From positions 30,163,979-30,227,978 of the forward strand of contig NC_088302.1 in the NCBI RefSeq assembly GCF_032854445.1: a stretch of DNA of 64,000 nt, written 5' to 3'. The notes under the pieces were generated by a model. It had not been told where the DNA came from. It searched no databases and saw nothing but the letters and a program-made list of their open reading frames with translations. Each line of letters begins with the position of its first letter. Position 1 is the first letter of the stretch. The position numbers were made by a program, and so were the translations under genes. Positions 46,263-59,097 of the stretch are shown here, one piece after another. The stretch is from Liolophura sinensis. Taxonomy: Eukaryota > Mollusca > Polyplacophora > Chitonida > Chitonidae.

Positions 46263-49200
46263 TGTCATAATGGCTCCATGAAAGCAATTAACATAAGATA
46301 ACATTGACATACTGAGGATGTCCTTCTAAATTTATTGCTTATGTTTTACATACTTCAGCAGTTTTAACGATATAAAGTTTTGCATATAAATAATCACTCT
46401 TTTAAGTTTCAGTACAACATTCAGTTTTTCTTTGATAAATGGTCCACAATACACCAAATCTCAAGTGGTTGCATTATACTGATTGGGATGATACCTTTTC
46501 GCTGGAGCCTTTGCATCACGACATCGGTCGGCCGTTAAAATCTATTAGGCGGGTATTGGACATAACACCAGTAATGATGAAGTATGGTACTCTGACTGCC
46601 CAATGTCTTCGAAAAGTTAGTATGTACGGCACATGTTTAAATGAAAGTAGACGCATGTAACATCAGACATTTGCTCAAGTAAATTAGTCTAAAAATTATG
46701 ACCCCAGCCATAGACAAAAATTTGTCAGCTGTATTGATTGCAGTCGTGTTTATTAAACGCTGTGTACTGAATATTTTATACGCCATCAGTCAGGTTTACG
46801 GCTGTAAGTCCGGAGTAAATATCCGCTCTCCGTCAGGTACATAACAAATCTCCTTGCTTAAAGCCAAAGCCGAATTAGCGAGAGCTGGATTCGAACCTGT
46901 GACCTCATATAAAGTGCGAGAAGACATTTCAGTCAACTGAGCCAGTTATAAGAGCCTTATTCAGTTGCAATGACGTTCGGAAGAACGTTATGGATTGGTC
47001 AGTTAAAAATCCGAAATAAATACCAAGTAGAACACATATGCATGTATCTGTATCGTCTAGAAGTTAAGTATTTATGTCACTATGATAGGAGAAAAAAAAA
47101 CACAATATCGTTTTATCGATGTCATTATGCAACTGTCAGCAGATTCTCGGCTCCACCCAGTATGAGCATGTTCATGGTTAACTTTATAGCCATATGCTTA
47201 TCGACGCCTTATCCCTGTACCGTGCCATGTATGATCTCTCTGTTTTCTGGTGAACACAGCTTCCATTTAAAGCGCGTACCTGTCCACGCAGCCCTGCCAC
47301 ACTATAACGCAACGCTGTTGAATATACGATTATCGACGTTTGATCGCTAATGCCTCAGTGATAATGATACTAGATAATGTCCGTCGTCTAGACCACCTAC
47401 AGATATTGCCTTTTATTATAATATTGACAGCTTTAGATATGTTTTACGTAACGTGCCATACTTATGCCAGTATTCTCATGGTGATTTCCTTTTTGACGTC
47501 AATGAATGGTTTTATATAGGTTTGTACAGCCTTAAGTTGAGGTGGCTTGCACTGACTTGCACTGTCACGAGTGTTTGTCAATATTACAGTTATGTACTGT
47601 ATCCCCACTAAATCAAATCTATATACAAGTTTACATCTCAGTCAGACATCGCAACTTGTTGGCTTACAATATCTTGTATCAGAGACATTGCCCATCTTAC
47701 CATATTTTCCAAACTGTATACAGGTGCACAATTACTACAAGCAGAAAGACAGTTATTGTTTTACCAGGTATAGATACGCGATATGCAGGTTTCCGTGTCT
47801 GTACACTGATTGTAAAGGGCAGTGGGGCCCAAATGGGTATGATTTCTTCATCTCTGAGATCACTCATTTATACACTTAAATCCCAAAACATCAACAGGCG
47901 AATAGGGAGAAAGCAACTGTACTTGAATACAAGCTGTTTTAAAACACCAACTTTCTTGCTTGATTTATTATCTGACACTGTTGCTGCAGTAAGTAGTTGC
48001 TTTTCTCTCAACGGAAACAAATCTCCTTGAGTTTCAGAAAAAAAAGCAAACACCCAAGGCTGTTGGATAACCTAGGAGTTCCTCACGTTTGAGGTGAAAC
48101 GATACGGCAATTGACGCCGTTTTGATAAAGATAACAGCACGATTGGATGCTACTTGATCCCCAGGGGAAATCTGTTCTTCTCCTCCAATGCCCTCCAAGG
48201 CAAAATTGGTCGGATTCTTCTGATGGCCTTGATGTAAAAAATGGTAATGGAGACGTACATGCCTGAAAACGAGTGATGTCTGGAGGAACTCACCTGTGTA
48301 TAACGCCTTCATTTCCTGGGTGAGCAGCGAAGATAAGTGTCTCTGTGTTCCACAAAGCCATGCTATCTACACTTCTAACAATGCACAGACTTCCTGTCCA
48401 ACTGTTGTGTTTGGTGACGATGCTCTCATTGAGCGATGAATTCTCAACAACTGAAACATCAGCAAAAATGGCAAGTACCAGGTGAGGTTTGTTGATTAAT
48501 TTATCGGCCTGTTGGATTGTGATCTGAATTGATTTTTTGACACGTGTGATCATTCTCTCATATAGACCTCAAAGAACGACACAGACTTAACTACGGTCAA
48601 GTACAGAGGCCATACTGTGCCGTCTTGTATACCTAACAATATTTCTAGGTAGAATGAGATTCCGAAAATATTTGTGTATAATGTCTGTACACACTGCGAT
48701 TTGGAAACCTGTACACACAGAGTACACATATCTGTTGCTAAATGAAATGTTATCGAAACAGAAATAAGACAAAGTTTTGTCTCGGATGATCAGATTTAGA
48801 AGACGTTAGCTTTAACTTTTAATTTGTTTCTGTACAGACAAATCACTGAGAAATTTACAGGTAATATTTATAATTGTCACATATTAATGTATGATATATT
48901 CATTTTCTTTGAGATAGTTTTTTATTTACACCGGAATTGATTTGAGTGCTACACAATTTGCACCAATAAAATAAATAAATAAAATTCATTGTAATCATTT
49001 GAAATATATGTTGTGGCCTATCACAAACAAATTTTGTGAAATAAAGGAAAGAAAATTCCGTTTCAGGTTTGTCATCCTGCACTTTAAGATTAACTTTCCG
49101 CCATTTTGTTCATATCAGAAAATTAGGTCGGTGCTCAGTTCAGTGATAAATCTGGAACAGCTGGAGTACAACCTTGGTTTAATCAGAAGACGCGTATAGC

Positions 49201-49265
49201 CGCAGGTTCCCTGTGGTCCTATAATCTCTGATGTGGTTTATCTAATTTTAATGATGTATCTATAT
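46263..49265. other. Intergenic sequence, possible upstream region of gene 3
   Basis: A tRNA-like segment is described separately at 46,800-46,947. On the - strand, open frames at 48,553-48,290 and 48,312-48,034 adjoin but have no family I recognise. No exon with a signal peptide and a phase-compatible donor for gene 3 was found. Confidence 0.35.
46800..46947 (-). mobile_element. Remnant of another tRNA-derived SINE head
   Basis: On the - strand an A-box-like TGGCTCAGTTGACTGA is followed about 40 bases later by a perfect B-box core GGTTCGAATCC, then non-tRNA sequence. No acceptor-stem pairing was found, so a functional tRNA gene is unlikely. Confidence 0.55.
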
Positions 49266-49328
<63 letters not shown>

Positions 49329-49467
49329 TTTCATTGGTGTTTTACGCCGTACTCAAGAATATTTCACTTATACAACGGCGGCCAGCATTATGGTGGGTGG
49401 AAACCGGGCAGAGCCCTTGGGAAATCCACGGCCATCCGCAGGTTGCTGACAGACCTTCCCACGGATA
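49266..49467 (-). mobile_element. SINE, 5'-truncated, with long (TTTA)n tail
   Basis: The tail is an unusually long TTTA repeat (about 49,265-49,332). The body follows and the head is missing. Possible target duplication TATCTATA at 49,258-49,265 and 49,468-49,475. Confidence 0.85.
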
Positions 49468-49654
49468 TATCTATAAATGCTTTTCTTAATTCTTCCTAAG
49501 CCATGGATCTAGCGTGCTATTACTTAATCATTTACACGAAAAGCTAGAATAAATCCCCAACTGAGGATTTTGTGAACATGAGAAAGAACTTTCCTTGCTG
49601 TTCTGGATTTACTCTCTTCAAAGTGGCCTTGTATATTGTATCTTTAATTCGCAG

Positions 49655-52600
49655 ACGAACCATCTTTGACGACCTGTTGATTGACTACGATCCCAAGATT
49701 TCACCCCACTACGACGAAGGTATGTTCAAATCATGCAGAACTCTATGTCACTGGTGGTATGCTTCACACTTTTACTGTCTTGTAAGTTTCCGGATGTCCG
49801 GAGATCCCAGAGGCACGTAGAAGCACCGTCTTCAACACACCGTAACGGTTTTACATTAAATAAGGCTACATGGTATACACATTTTTGTAACGATAACCGA
49901 TACTGTTCTCGCGGGAACTCCGGTTACGTCCATGGCAACCATAAAACCAACCCCAATGGTAGAAGTGAAAGATGCTTGAGTATGGGGCTAGACAGCAACA
50001 AACTAACTTAATAAATTAATAAATAATAAATATATCGGTTGCTTCTGTGTAAATTGGGCGTTATTACGATGCCATATCTTCCCTAACAGTTAAATATTAA
50101 TTTTATACATTTCAGACATACCGACTAATGTCTCGGTGCAGATATACATCTACAGCATGGACACCTTTAACGAAGCTACGATGGTAAGAACAGTGAAACT
50201 TGGCCAGGTGTACGGGTGAATGTGGTCTTTTCTTTTTCGTGTAGCACTACAAATAGGCCACAGGAATAACAACAGCACCTGCACAACTTAATATCAGAAA
50301 AAAACTAAATACCGGTAAAAGAAAATCAGTAATCTGGTAACAACAAAAAACGAAGTTATTTATTTATTTGATTGGTGTTTTACTCCGTACTCAAGAATAT
50401 TTCACTTACACGACGGCGGTCAGCATTATGGTTGAAGGAAACCGGGCAGTTGGCTGGGAAAACCCACGACATCCGCAGGTCGCTCTCAGACCTTCCCACG
50501 TACGGTCGGAGAGTAAAGCCAGCATGAGCTGGACTTGAACTCACAGCGACCGCATTGGCGGTGATCCTTTGGTGATGTGTGTTAAACGTCGTTTTGGGAA
50601 TTGTCCCAGGGGTTATTAACTCGGAACGTTCAGTTTGGTTGACGGCTGGTATATGAATGTCTGTTTCGATGCAGAGATTCTATATGATAAAAGAAACTGA
50701 GGCCATAGCTTTGAAGAATACATCTACAACCATGTACCTTAAAGGGTTTTTTCCTTGAGATCATTCCATTGTTCATTTAATATCAAACATTCCCGGTTAC
50801 CTTTCTTTTGTGAGCAGTACTTTAACTCAAGTTTAATATTAGTTTCTTTGATGCCGACCACCAGCTGTCAACCTTTGTTATCTATAATATCAACATGCGT
50901 CTTTGCACCTTTGGTGTCTTGCTTCAGGAATACTCTCTGACGATCTTCGTCCGTCAGAAGTGGCATGACGCCCGCTTGTCTTACTCCGACTTCCCTATTA
51001 TCACAGAACCACTGGAGCTGGACACGAAGGTCATGGCCAGGGTCTGGGTACCGGATCTGTACTTTACTAACGAGAAGAGGGCAACCTTCCACATTGTCAC
51101 CGTGCCCAACAAGCTTATGCACCTCTACCGGAACGGCACCATCTTATACAGCGTCAGGTAGAGAAAATGGGGGCAGTGGACGTGAAGCGTGAAGTAATGG
51201 TTGAATGCTTTAGTAAAATATAGTTATACTTTGCACAAATGAAATCAAGGAGGCTAAATTTAAAGAGTCAGGGCTGGTATTTGTCAACCAAGACTTTAAT
51301 CACAAACTGCACATGCTTAGAAAGCCAAACTCGGAACAGGAAAGAATTCAAATTGCTACATTGAACATTGTTTTGCAGGAAAGAACAAGTGTGCAAAGTT
51401 TAAACTTCCTAGAGCAAAACATTTTGATTGCAGCTGAGTTTGAATTTCACAGTTAAGCCTTAAATTGACTGATACACATGATCTCTGATCTGTACCCAGT
51501 TTAGAATTGTAGGCATCGTAAATTCTTTTACTCCATTGTTTGAAAGAATTAGAAAACATGCCATTGATGTGACTTTTACTATATATGGTGAAAGTTTTAA
51601 ACTTTCTAGTACTTCTGTTCACAGATTATCCGTGACGTTATTGTGTATGATGGAATTGCACAAATACCCATTCGACACCCAAATCTGTGACATTACTGCA
51701 GAAAGTTGTAAGTATGTGTGTGTTTTTTCCCATTCTATGACAAATAAAGACATGTGTGTGTTTCTCCTAATAGTTGATGATAGTTTATATCGCTTTGTTA
51801 TTCGGTTTGTCAATCCAAGCAATCCATTATCTTTCTCAGCAAAACAGAAACATCAGCGCATAACCTAATGTGACAGAGGTTCCTGAAATGAGTGAATCTT
51901 GTAACCTGAAATACGCATTTCCTTGCTATATGTTTTGACGGGCTGCAATAGCTTTCACCGGAGTAGGAAATGCTTTAGAGTTCTGTAACTTTTTAACGTC
52001 ATCCCGTCGTTCATTGTTACAGACAGTTACACGACGGACTCCTTGGTGTTCCACTGGTTTGATCACAAACCTATAGTGTATTCAGACAGTCTGTTAATAC
52101 CACAGTTCAGGAAACAAGACACAACGGCCCTTGACTGCACAAAAACGTACGGCGAAGGTGAGTCTGGGAAATGTGTATGAGCCGTTAAACCGCAACTGTC
52201 CCGTTTTGATGCCGGATGTAGGGGTGTTGGTGGCTAGATTGACATACCTTTAAGCTGCATTCGTGGGATTCAACCGATTCCTGGAACCATTTAAATTTAT
52301 TTTACAATATTTCAGTAGATGACAATGATATAAAGGGCACTAAAACACTCCAATTGCAGTGAACTTGATTAGTGAAGGACCTTTTTCAATCGAGAGAGTA
52401 CATCGCATGTTTTGTTGGCACATCGGAAGAATTTGTAATTGTATCTCACAATTGCACATGAGTGGAAACATTTAGAATGGTTTTCGATGTTACAGTGGAA
52501 TAATAATTCTTACCCCGATGGCATCCACAACTTATGAAAGATGTTAATTTATTCACTGATCATCACGGTAAACAAATACTCCTTGTTGAGGTGAAATGAC

Positions 52601-55600
52601 CCCCTTCATTCAGACGGTACAAGCTGCATAGTTAATATTACGGTTACTTTACGGGAAAATGTATACCATTTTATCAATAAACCTTCTTAAAATCCGTCCA
52701 TGTTTTCTTTGTGACTCCTGCCAAGGGACAGCGGATTAATGGGAAGTCAGTTCTCTCTCTTCTACCAAGAATGCTTTGATGCAGAATTTTACAAACCAGG
52801 CCTTATTTTCGAATCTTTGGATAGTAATTTCCTTTATCTCTGATTTCAAAATATTACACATTATTCCTCTTCCCTAACCGTGCTTATCCAAAAAAATGGT
52901 ATAATTTCAGTACAGATTCCGCATGTGCCAATTTATGTTTCTCGTTAAACAACAATGGGGAATGATTCATATTTTCAGCGAGTTTTAGTTTAATGTTTAC
53001 TGCTACTTGTGGTCGTATGTCTTCGGTTTGGTTAGTCGCATTCGCACAATGTACATATCACACCTGCATTTCTATGAACAATAAATATAGATACCAATAT
53101 AGCTAGCATAAGCGGTATAGTTTGGCGCAATGTAGATATCACAGTTGCGTTTTTAAGGACAGTAAATATTATAGATATGAGGATAGCTGACACAACACTA
53201 AGACCAGCTGTACGTCTTCGGTTTCGGTTTCGGCATTCCCACAAGTGTTTTGGTTTGGCGAAATGTAGATATCACAGTTGCGTTTGTAAATATTATAGAT
53301 ATCAGTACACCTGATAGAACACTCAAACTGTACGTCTTCAGTATTAATAAACTTTTTCATTCTGTTTCATTGTCGGATGATAGAAACTAAATTCCAGAAT
53401 TAACGTTAACCAACTGAGCCACGTAGGCCCCCCCCCCCCCCCCCCCCCTTGTAGGCATTATATTGGGTTGGCATAAAAATATGAGCCGTACTTTGACACT
53501 CAGCATCTCCGAAACCCTCTTACGTCAGCTTATTAAAATTTACACACTCAAAGGCCATTATGTCCAAAGTATACAGACCAAATTTCAATTTCACCCTTTA
53601 AGATTTCTGTTCATGGGACCAAAATCAAAATAGATTAATAAATGCATGTTCCGGACATTTCAAAATGATTTTCTATCTTCTTTTACTTGAAAAGGTGACC
53701 AATTCCTTGTCCACCGCAGAGAAAACCATCTTGATTCAGCAAAACTTGTGCCTATCTGGCAGCGCGCTCTACTCATACACCTGATAAGTGATGCAATGTG
53801 GATCACCGGAACGTGCGTTTTTTGAGGCAATGTTTTCATTTTAACCCTGCGTATAGACTACTCAAGCTATGACCTTGAAAATTGGTCAGTATATTAAAAA
53901 AATCATCCCATTTGAATGTCTAAAAGTTTGAAAGAGTTTGAACAAAGGATAATGTTTTATGCCCACCCGATATACAAGTTGGACGACTCTGTAACTTAGC
54001 ACTAAATGTGAATCATGATTGGTTCAGTCTCTTAAACCTACTCAGTTTATTTCTTCGTAAATCGTACTCACAGATATATTAAGCGAAAACAAAAATTAAA
54101 ACTACTGACGACTAATGCTCAGGAGCTATAGTTCATTAAACCAGACCGACATTATATTTTCGGGAATTAAAATAGGACAATTAAACTGGGCGTCTCTCGA
54201 AAGACTTAGTGGAATTTTGTATGCTGTTGATTGCCAAGGATGCCATTGTTACCATCTGTTTTAACAATTCTATCTGTTATGACTGCAGCTGAAAGAACCG
54301 TATAATGCCAGAGTAAACAAAAGTGGGAGTTCGCTTCAATGCGTTTCTGCTTTTTCAGTTTTCCTAGCAGTAAGTGTCTGTGGCACTCTGTTGTAATTTT
54401 TTTGTTATTCTGGTACGGCCTCCGGCCAGGATTTGACCCCCGATCCCCCAGCCACATAGGAGGCGTGTTTATTCACCTTTCCCCATGCTTTCTACTGCTC
54501 GTCTGACTTATACAGCTTTTCTCGTGCGAAGCTCATAGGTTGTGCGATCTATTCCATGCCGTCCTCGATACCCATTTTTTAGTAAAGAAACTAGTGAAGA
54601 TTCTGTAATTCTGATTTCTACACTTTATATACATGCGTGAAGTCATAACTGTAATCATATCCAATAGAACTATACGCCATATCGTATACCGAGACATGCC
54701 GTAAAGAATCTACCTAACCTGAGCTATATAAAAACGTGGGGGTATCTCATATATAGACTGATGATACGCCTGAGCTAGCTGCCTTTGCAATGTTCTGTAC
54801 CATCATTCAGCTATTTACCCATCTCACTTAGTTTGTGCCCGGTTGCTCAAAACTGGTTTAAGACTTAATACCAGATTTAACTTTAAGCCAAGTCTTCAAT
54901 TTTGAATTTAACCTAAAAATTGTGTAACATTATATTAAATATGAACTGCAGCTGAGGAGACTTTGACTAAAAATTTAAATATAAAATATGACTTAATACT
55001 AGTGCTAGCTAACATACTTTCGAACAACAGGACGATGTCGATACATACCACAAATAATCTAATTCAATTTTTGCTATTATTTTAGAATATCCCAAATAAC
55101 ACATAAATAATAGTAACTTTTTCAAGTTTTAGAATGGTTTCAAAGCTATGAATAATACTGGTACGAGTCTGATATTGAGTGAAAGGCAATAATTTGAGCT
55201 GTCCTTGGTAAATACAGAGAACAATTTCATTGCGAGAGAATATGAATTTTTTGCCAAAAATCTCTAGTACTACCTCTTTAAAGCCGTATAGCCTACATGT
55301 ATATGTAGTTGCTTTACGTGTGCAACTCTACAAAACACTTCCACTTTCCATGCGGTGTTTATACTGCAACTGTGGGGGCCTCCGTGGCTCAGTTGGTTAG
55401 CGCGCTAGCGCAGCGTAATGACCCAGGAGTCTCTCACCAATGCGGTCGCTGTGAGTTCAAGTCCAGCTCATGCTGGCTTCCTCCCCGGCCGTACGTGGGA
55501 AGGTCTATCAACAACCTGCGGATGGTCGTGGGTTTCCCCCGGGCTCTGCCCGGTTTCCTCCCTCCATAATGCTGGCCGCTGTCGTATAAGTGAAATATTC

Positions 55601-57195
55601 TTGAGTACGGCGTAAAACACCAATAAAATAAATAAATAAATGTACTGCAACCGTAGCTGGAGGGAATTTCCCATAGCTCAGTTATTGGAATAATTGATTT
55701 CAAATGTAAAAATCCGAGTTCAACATTAAATGAACTGAAGTCAGTGTATAACAAAGGGAAACAAGCTTGTAGCATTTTGTATTGAACAGAGTTATATAAA
55801 CAGTCTTACAGCTTAATTTCGTTATGTATAATTTTTACATGTTTTATATATAATATAATAGAATATACAGTCACCTGATATATTATGAAACAGTAAAACA
55901 ATAAAACCATTCAATTTAAACACTAAATGTCTGGTTTTCGTTTTTCATGCAGTCGGAAATTTCACGTGCATCCGGGCGTCCATCGTTCTGGAAAGAGACA
56001 TCTGGTATTACGTCTTTCAGGTATACATCCCCAGTACCTTGATCGTTATCCTCTCCTGGGTCTCCTTCTGGCTCGATGTGGACGCCATCCCCGCCAGAAT
56101 CACGCTCGGAGTGCTCACAGTGCTGACTCTCACTACCCAGAGCTCCAGTCTCCGCAACACGCTACCTAAGGTTTCCTACATCAAGGCTATAGACGTCTGG
56201 ATGGCCCTGTGTCTGGGCTTCGTCTTCTCTGCTCTGCTCGAGTTTGCTTTTGTAAACGTTCTCTCTAGACGGAAGAAGAGCGACCCCAAAACGGAGAGCA
56301 AAACCGGAAGTAAGGTGGACGACACCAAACAGGTTAGCCATAACTGTTGAAATGGTTCAAAAAAACGTGGATAAAGCATTTATTTGTCGCCAGTGCTGCC
56401 TGATGTAAATTATTATATTTAATTCAACTCAAAATTTATTCATCCACAAAATGAGATTTTTACACAGATGTACACCACACTTTATGATGTAGTAATACAA
56501 GAGCGTTTGTTGGAATAAGGCTTCATGGGGCTGTTATATCGCCTAAAACTGTAGTACAGGTACACGGTAAAATAAACTGGTGAACGAAACTACGTAAGTT
56601 AAGTCCCTAGATGACACAGCCTTTTGGAGAAGAATAACCTAAAAACGACTATTTGCCGGAGCGGCCTTGCTTAAGAACAGCAACAGAATAATAGTAACTG
56701 TATGTGCTTAGGTGGCAGTTGTCTTATTGCGATCTAACTGGTCTCCACACATATGATTCATTTTCCAAACTTCCAATAAATTTTCATATAAGGAAATATC
56801 CAAAGGCTACTTATCGTAAGTTCTCAAAAGACCGATGGAAATCCGTTCTGCAACAAGGAGGCACAATACATGCACTCTAAGGATTGAATGGTTAAGTACA
56901 ACGTTAAACCACTCACTCACTCAAATTGCGTTCATGCCATTAACGTTAGTATTGTAAGACTTTATTACGACCAAATACGTCACTTTACCTCACCGTTTAC
57001 ATGCGACACTTTTCCTTGCCGAACCTGTGTTTCTATGTTATACAGGAAGACGAGAAGTGTGGATCGAAGACTAGTCTGACTTTAGTGGGCCGGAAACGAG
57101 CGTTATGTTTGGATCGAGTCTCGCGGGTTTTATTTCCCGCCGTGTTCTCCTTTCTGAACATATTTTACTGGCTTTCCTACACGGTCTGGCTATAA
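49655..57195 (+). CDS. Third anionic Cys-loop receptor subunit (glycine receptor/GluCl-like), exons 2-8
   Basis: Chloride channel subunit, paralogous to the two genes to the left. Exons: 49655-49719, 50116-50183, 50928-51157, 51625-51707, 52023-52157, 55953-56332 and 57046-57195. Lengths and phases of exons 2-6 equal those of gene 1, and the joined frame is open to TAA. It has FVRQKW (loop D Arg), [12 protein letters not shown] (loop A), a Cys-loop with 13 residues including KYPFDTQ, a second cysteine pair (DCTKTYG to GNFTC), PAR, M2 ([16 protein letters not shown]) with 6' Leu, M3, a Lys-rich loop and M4. The first exon is not identified. In-frame reading upstream of exon 2 gives a Met at 49,578 followed by a hydrophobic stretch (FTLFKVALYIVSLI), a possible alternative start. 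Intron 6 is long (3.8 kb). Confidence 0.9.
50356..50560 (-). mobile_element. SINE in intron 3 of gene 3
   Basis: Tail, body and most of the head up to GCGACCGCATTGG are present; the extreme 5' end is missing or replaced. Confidence 0.85.
50928..51157 (+). CDS. Receptor gene 3, exon 4: loops D, A and E
   Basis: 230 nt. It encodes [15 protein letters not shown], then [16 protein letters not shown] and [17 protein letters not shown], very close to vertebrate glycine-receptor segments. RNGT is a possible glycosylation site. Donor GTAGAG is weak at +3 to +5, but its phase is forced by exon 5. Confidence 0.92.
51625..51707 (+). CDS. Receptor gene 3, exon 5: Cys-loop
   Basis: Cys, 13 residues, Cys, then ITAES of loop B. 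Acceptor TTCTGTTCACAG and donor GTAAGT are both strong. Confidence 0.93.
52023..52157 (+). CDS. Receptor gene 3, exon 6
   Basis: It encodes [17 protein letters not shown] and continues to LDCTKTYGE with the first loop C cysteine. Donor GTGAGT. Confidence 0.9.
53013..53345. repeat. Imperfect tandem repeat, about 110 bp, three copies
   Basis: Each copy contains AATGTAGATATCACAGTTGC or a close variant and an AAATATTATAGATAT block, joined by GTACGTCTTCGGTTTCGG-like linkers. Confidence 0.7.
53406..53448 (-). mobile_element. SINE head remnant ending in a poly-C run
   Basis: CCAACTGAGCCACGTAGGCC is the complement of the first bases of the common SINE head. It runs into about 20 C bases (G on the element strand). 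Confidence 0.75.
54225..54475 (-). mobile_element. Possible SINE of a third family
   Basis: On the - strand a B-box-like GGTCAAATCC occurs in CTGGGGGATCGGGGGTCAAA, followed by CCGGAGGCCGTACCAGAAT and about 170 bases of unique body. No target duplication was identified. Confidence 0.4.
55371..55642 (+). mobile_element. tRNA-headed SINE, full length, reference copy
   Basis: Complete head (GGGGGCCTCCGTGGCTCAGT), A-box-like GGCTCAGTTGG, B-box-like GAGTTCAAGTCC, conserved body with TATAAGTGAAATATTCTTGA and an AATAAATAAATAAAT tail. The duplication TACTGCAAC flanks it at 55,362-55,370 and 55,643-55,651. Confidence 0.93.
55953..56332 (+). CDS. Receptor gene 3, exon 7: loop C, M1, M2, M3
   Basis: 380 nt. 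GNFTC carries the second loop C cysteine and a glycosylation sequon. M1 is [19 protein letters not shown] precedes M2, and 6' is Leu (codon 56,114-56,116) with 2' Thr and 9' Leu. M3 ends in VNVLSRR, followed by a Lys/Asp-rich loop. Donor CAG|GTTAGC. Confidence 0.94.
57046..57195 (+). CDS. Receptor gene 3, exon 8: M4 and stop
   Basis: It encodes EDEKCGS, a basic stretch ([17 protein letters not shown]), M4 ([18 protein letters not shown]) and TAA. Unlike genes 1 and 2, no stop-codon minisatellite follows. Confidence 0.92.
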   Translation, partial: EDEKCGSKTSLTLVGRKRALCLDRVSRVLFPAVFSFLNIFYWLSYTVWL

Positions 57196-59095
57196 TGACA
57201 ACATGTCAAAAAGAAAACCAAATCGTGTCAAACACCTTTAACCATATCCAACCAGCGTCATTTTTAATACACGTTCATCATGAATGCGATTTTACACGTT
57301 AGAAACGTTAGGGGATCCGTGACTGTGAAAGATATGGGCAAACCTGGAATTAAAACCCAGTGATGTAGGCTAGCAACTTTTATACATTAGATCAACCGAA
57401 CACGTTCAATGAAAGTGGTTTTGTCTTTGAAAATACAAAAATAAAGACAATGGAGATTAATTATGGGTAAATAAATAATCATATTGTAACTTTAAGATTA
57501 AATATTCTTTCTAGAAAATACGATTAAGTTCTAGAAAGAATAGTTAGTCTTCAAGGTACTACCTACATAAATCTATTCATTGTACTGATAGACTGAGACG
57601 GCTACCTACGCAATTTTATTATTATATACGGTGTAGTTTCAGTTTTGTGTCATGTACATTTGTAATTCAACCACAGTTCCTTCACTCACAGCTTTTATGA
57701 GAGGAGGGAAAATAGCAATTTTGATAATGAAAATTATCCTAACTTGGATAAAATATACCCCACCCACCTCCCAGACATATGCTATTCTCACAGCAAAGTT
57801 TGTAGCCATTGTTACAGGTGATTTAGATTGTGGTATGACTTCTGTCTACGTCAGGAGTTACTTTCACAAAAAATTAACGTGTGACAGATTCTGGTGGAAC
57901 CTAGATGGTCTTTACTGATATATTTCTCTTTGTATTTACTTCCCTCTAATTCAGCTGCTACGGCAGTTTCATAAGCATCGTTTTGAACGGCAGAGTAATG
58001 TGAATACATGTGAATAGTTGTAATTCCAGCGTCACTGAATACATTGATGTGTTTAAATGTCAACTGAAAACCATGACCTTGGAAATGGAAACTAACAGTA
58101 AATTCCATGCCTTGAACACCAAATGCCATTCCGACATCTTCTAAGAAACTGCAAATCGTCTTTGTATGATACTGGCTTAATTTTCTTTAAATTAAATTTT
58201 CGGCATCTTTGTTATATTCATGTTTTACCTTGTTTTGGTAATTTGTCCTGCGATTATTCACCTCTTATATTACTTTGCACGTACAAATGTCTGTGGTAAT
58301 TGTTTGGGCCTGTCATTTATAAGGTAATGTTTTTATAAAAATTTATACCTTCGACTTTTGTGGAAATCCACAGTTTAAATCCGTCCGAGATTTCGTGCAG
58401 TGGCACAGGGAACGACGTTGTTTTATCATGATCACACCAGAGGAGAAAATAGGCTATGTAGTGGAGAAACGACAAACAACAGCCGATTCTCGCCTTGTCA
58501 AGAAAATAATACGTAGCATGGTTGATTTTTCATGACGGTGTTAAATGAAGTTTTAGTGCAACACCGTTAAGTTGGAGGTTTCAGCCATTGGGACAGCGGT
58601 CGGTTGTACTCTATATAGGTCCCTTAGGGTGTAAGATTATGAACAGTGACTCGGTGTGTGATTAATTATATGGGAAAGTAAATCTGAATTGATTGATACT
58701 TTTTTTATAATCTGGGGAAGTCTGACAGTAGATATTACAATTTCTGTCACATTTACATAAGCACTCCTCCAGATATCCAAAATGTTCGTAATAAGACAGC
58801 CACAAATTAGACCCACCAATTCACCTTAGCACAAATTCTCTGTTGGTGTTCATATTTATGCTTAACAGAAATGATGACGTCACTCTGACTTTTCTCACAC
58901 TGGCAACATTTGTTGAATTTGAAATGAACTTTGTTAGGGGGCTGATAGTTTATGAAAGGAAGTTATTTGGGCTACTCCAAAACAATAGCAAAAATTAATT
59001 GCTATTATAACCGCAGGTATAGTACAAAATTCCCCTTATAGCCTCTGTAAAACATTCAACAAATTATATAGGACTGTGTACAAGTTAACAGTTGT
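57196..59095. other. Intergenic sequence, nothing recognised
   Basis: An AATAAAG at about 57,440 could be a poly-A signal for gene 3. A 92-codon - strand frame at 57,851-58,129 has no recognised domain. Confidence 0.4.
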
Positions 59096-59097
59096 GT

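Larger units (their letters stand above)
52158..55370. other. Intron 6 of gene 3, left part
   Basis: No coding exon. It contains an imperfect tandem repeat at about 53,013-53,345, a SINE head remnant with a C-run at 53,406-53,448, and a tRNA-like segment at 54,225-54,475. Confidence 0.5.

Noticed and set aside
46860-46947. Possible tRNA gene with perfect B box
   Set aside because: No acceptor stem pairs around it and it runs into non-tRNA sequence like a SINE head. The heads of the other SINEs were rejected as tRNA genes for the same reason.
46970-47350. Signal-peptide-like frame as first exon of gene 3 (Met-Ser-Met-Phe start)
   Set aside because: Its best donor (TTCTG|GTGAAC) leaves one base, while exon 2 needs two, and the residues do not resemble the gene 1 signal.
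48034-48553. Adjoining - strand frames of 92 and 87 codons
   Set aside because: No domain, splice pattern or start context recognised; left as unassigned sequence.
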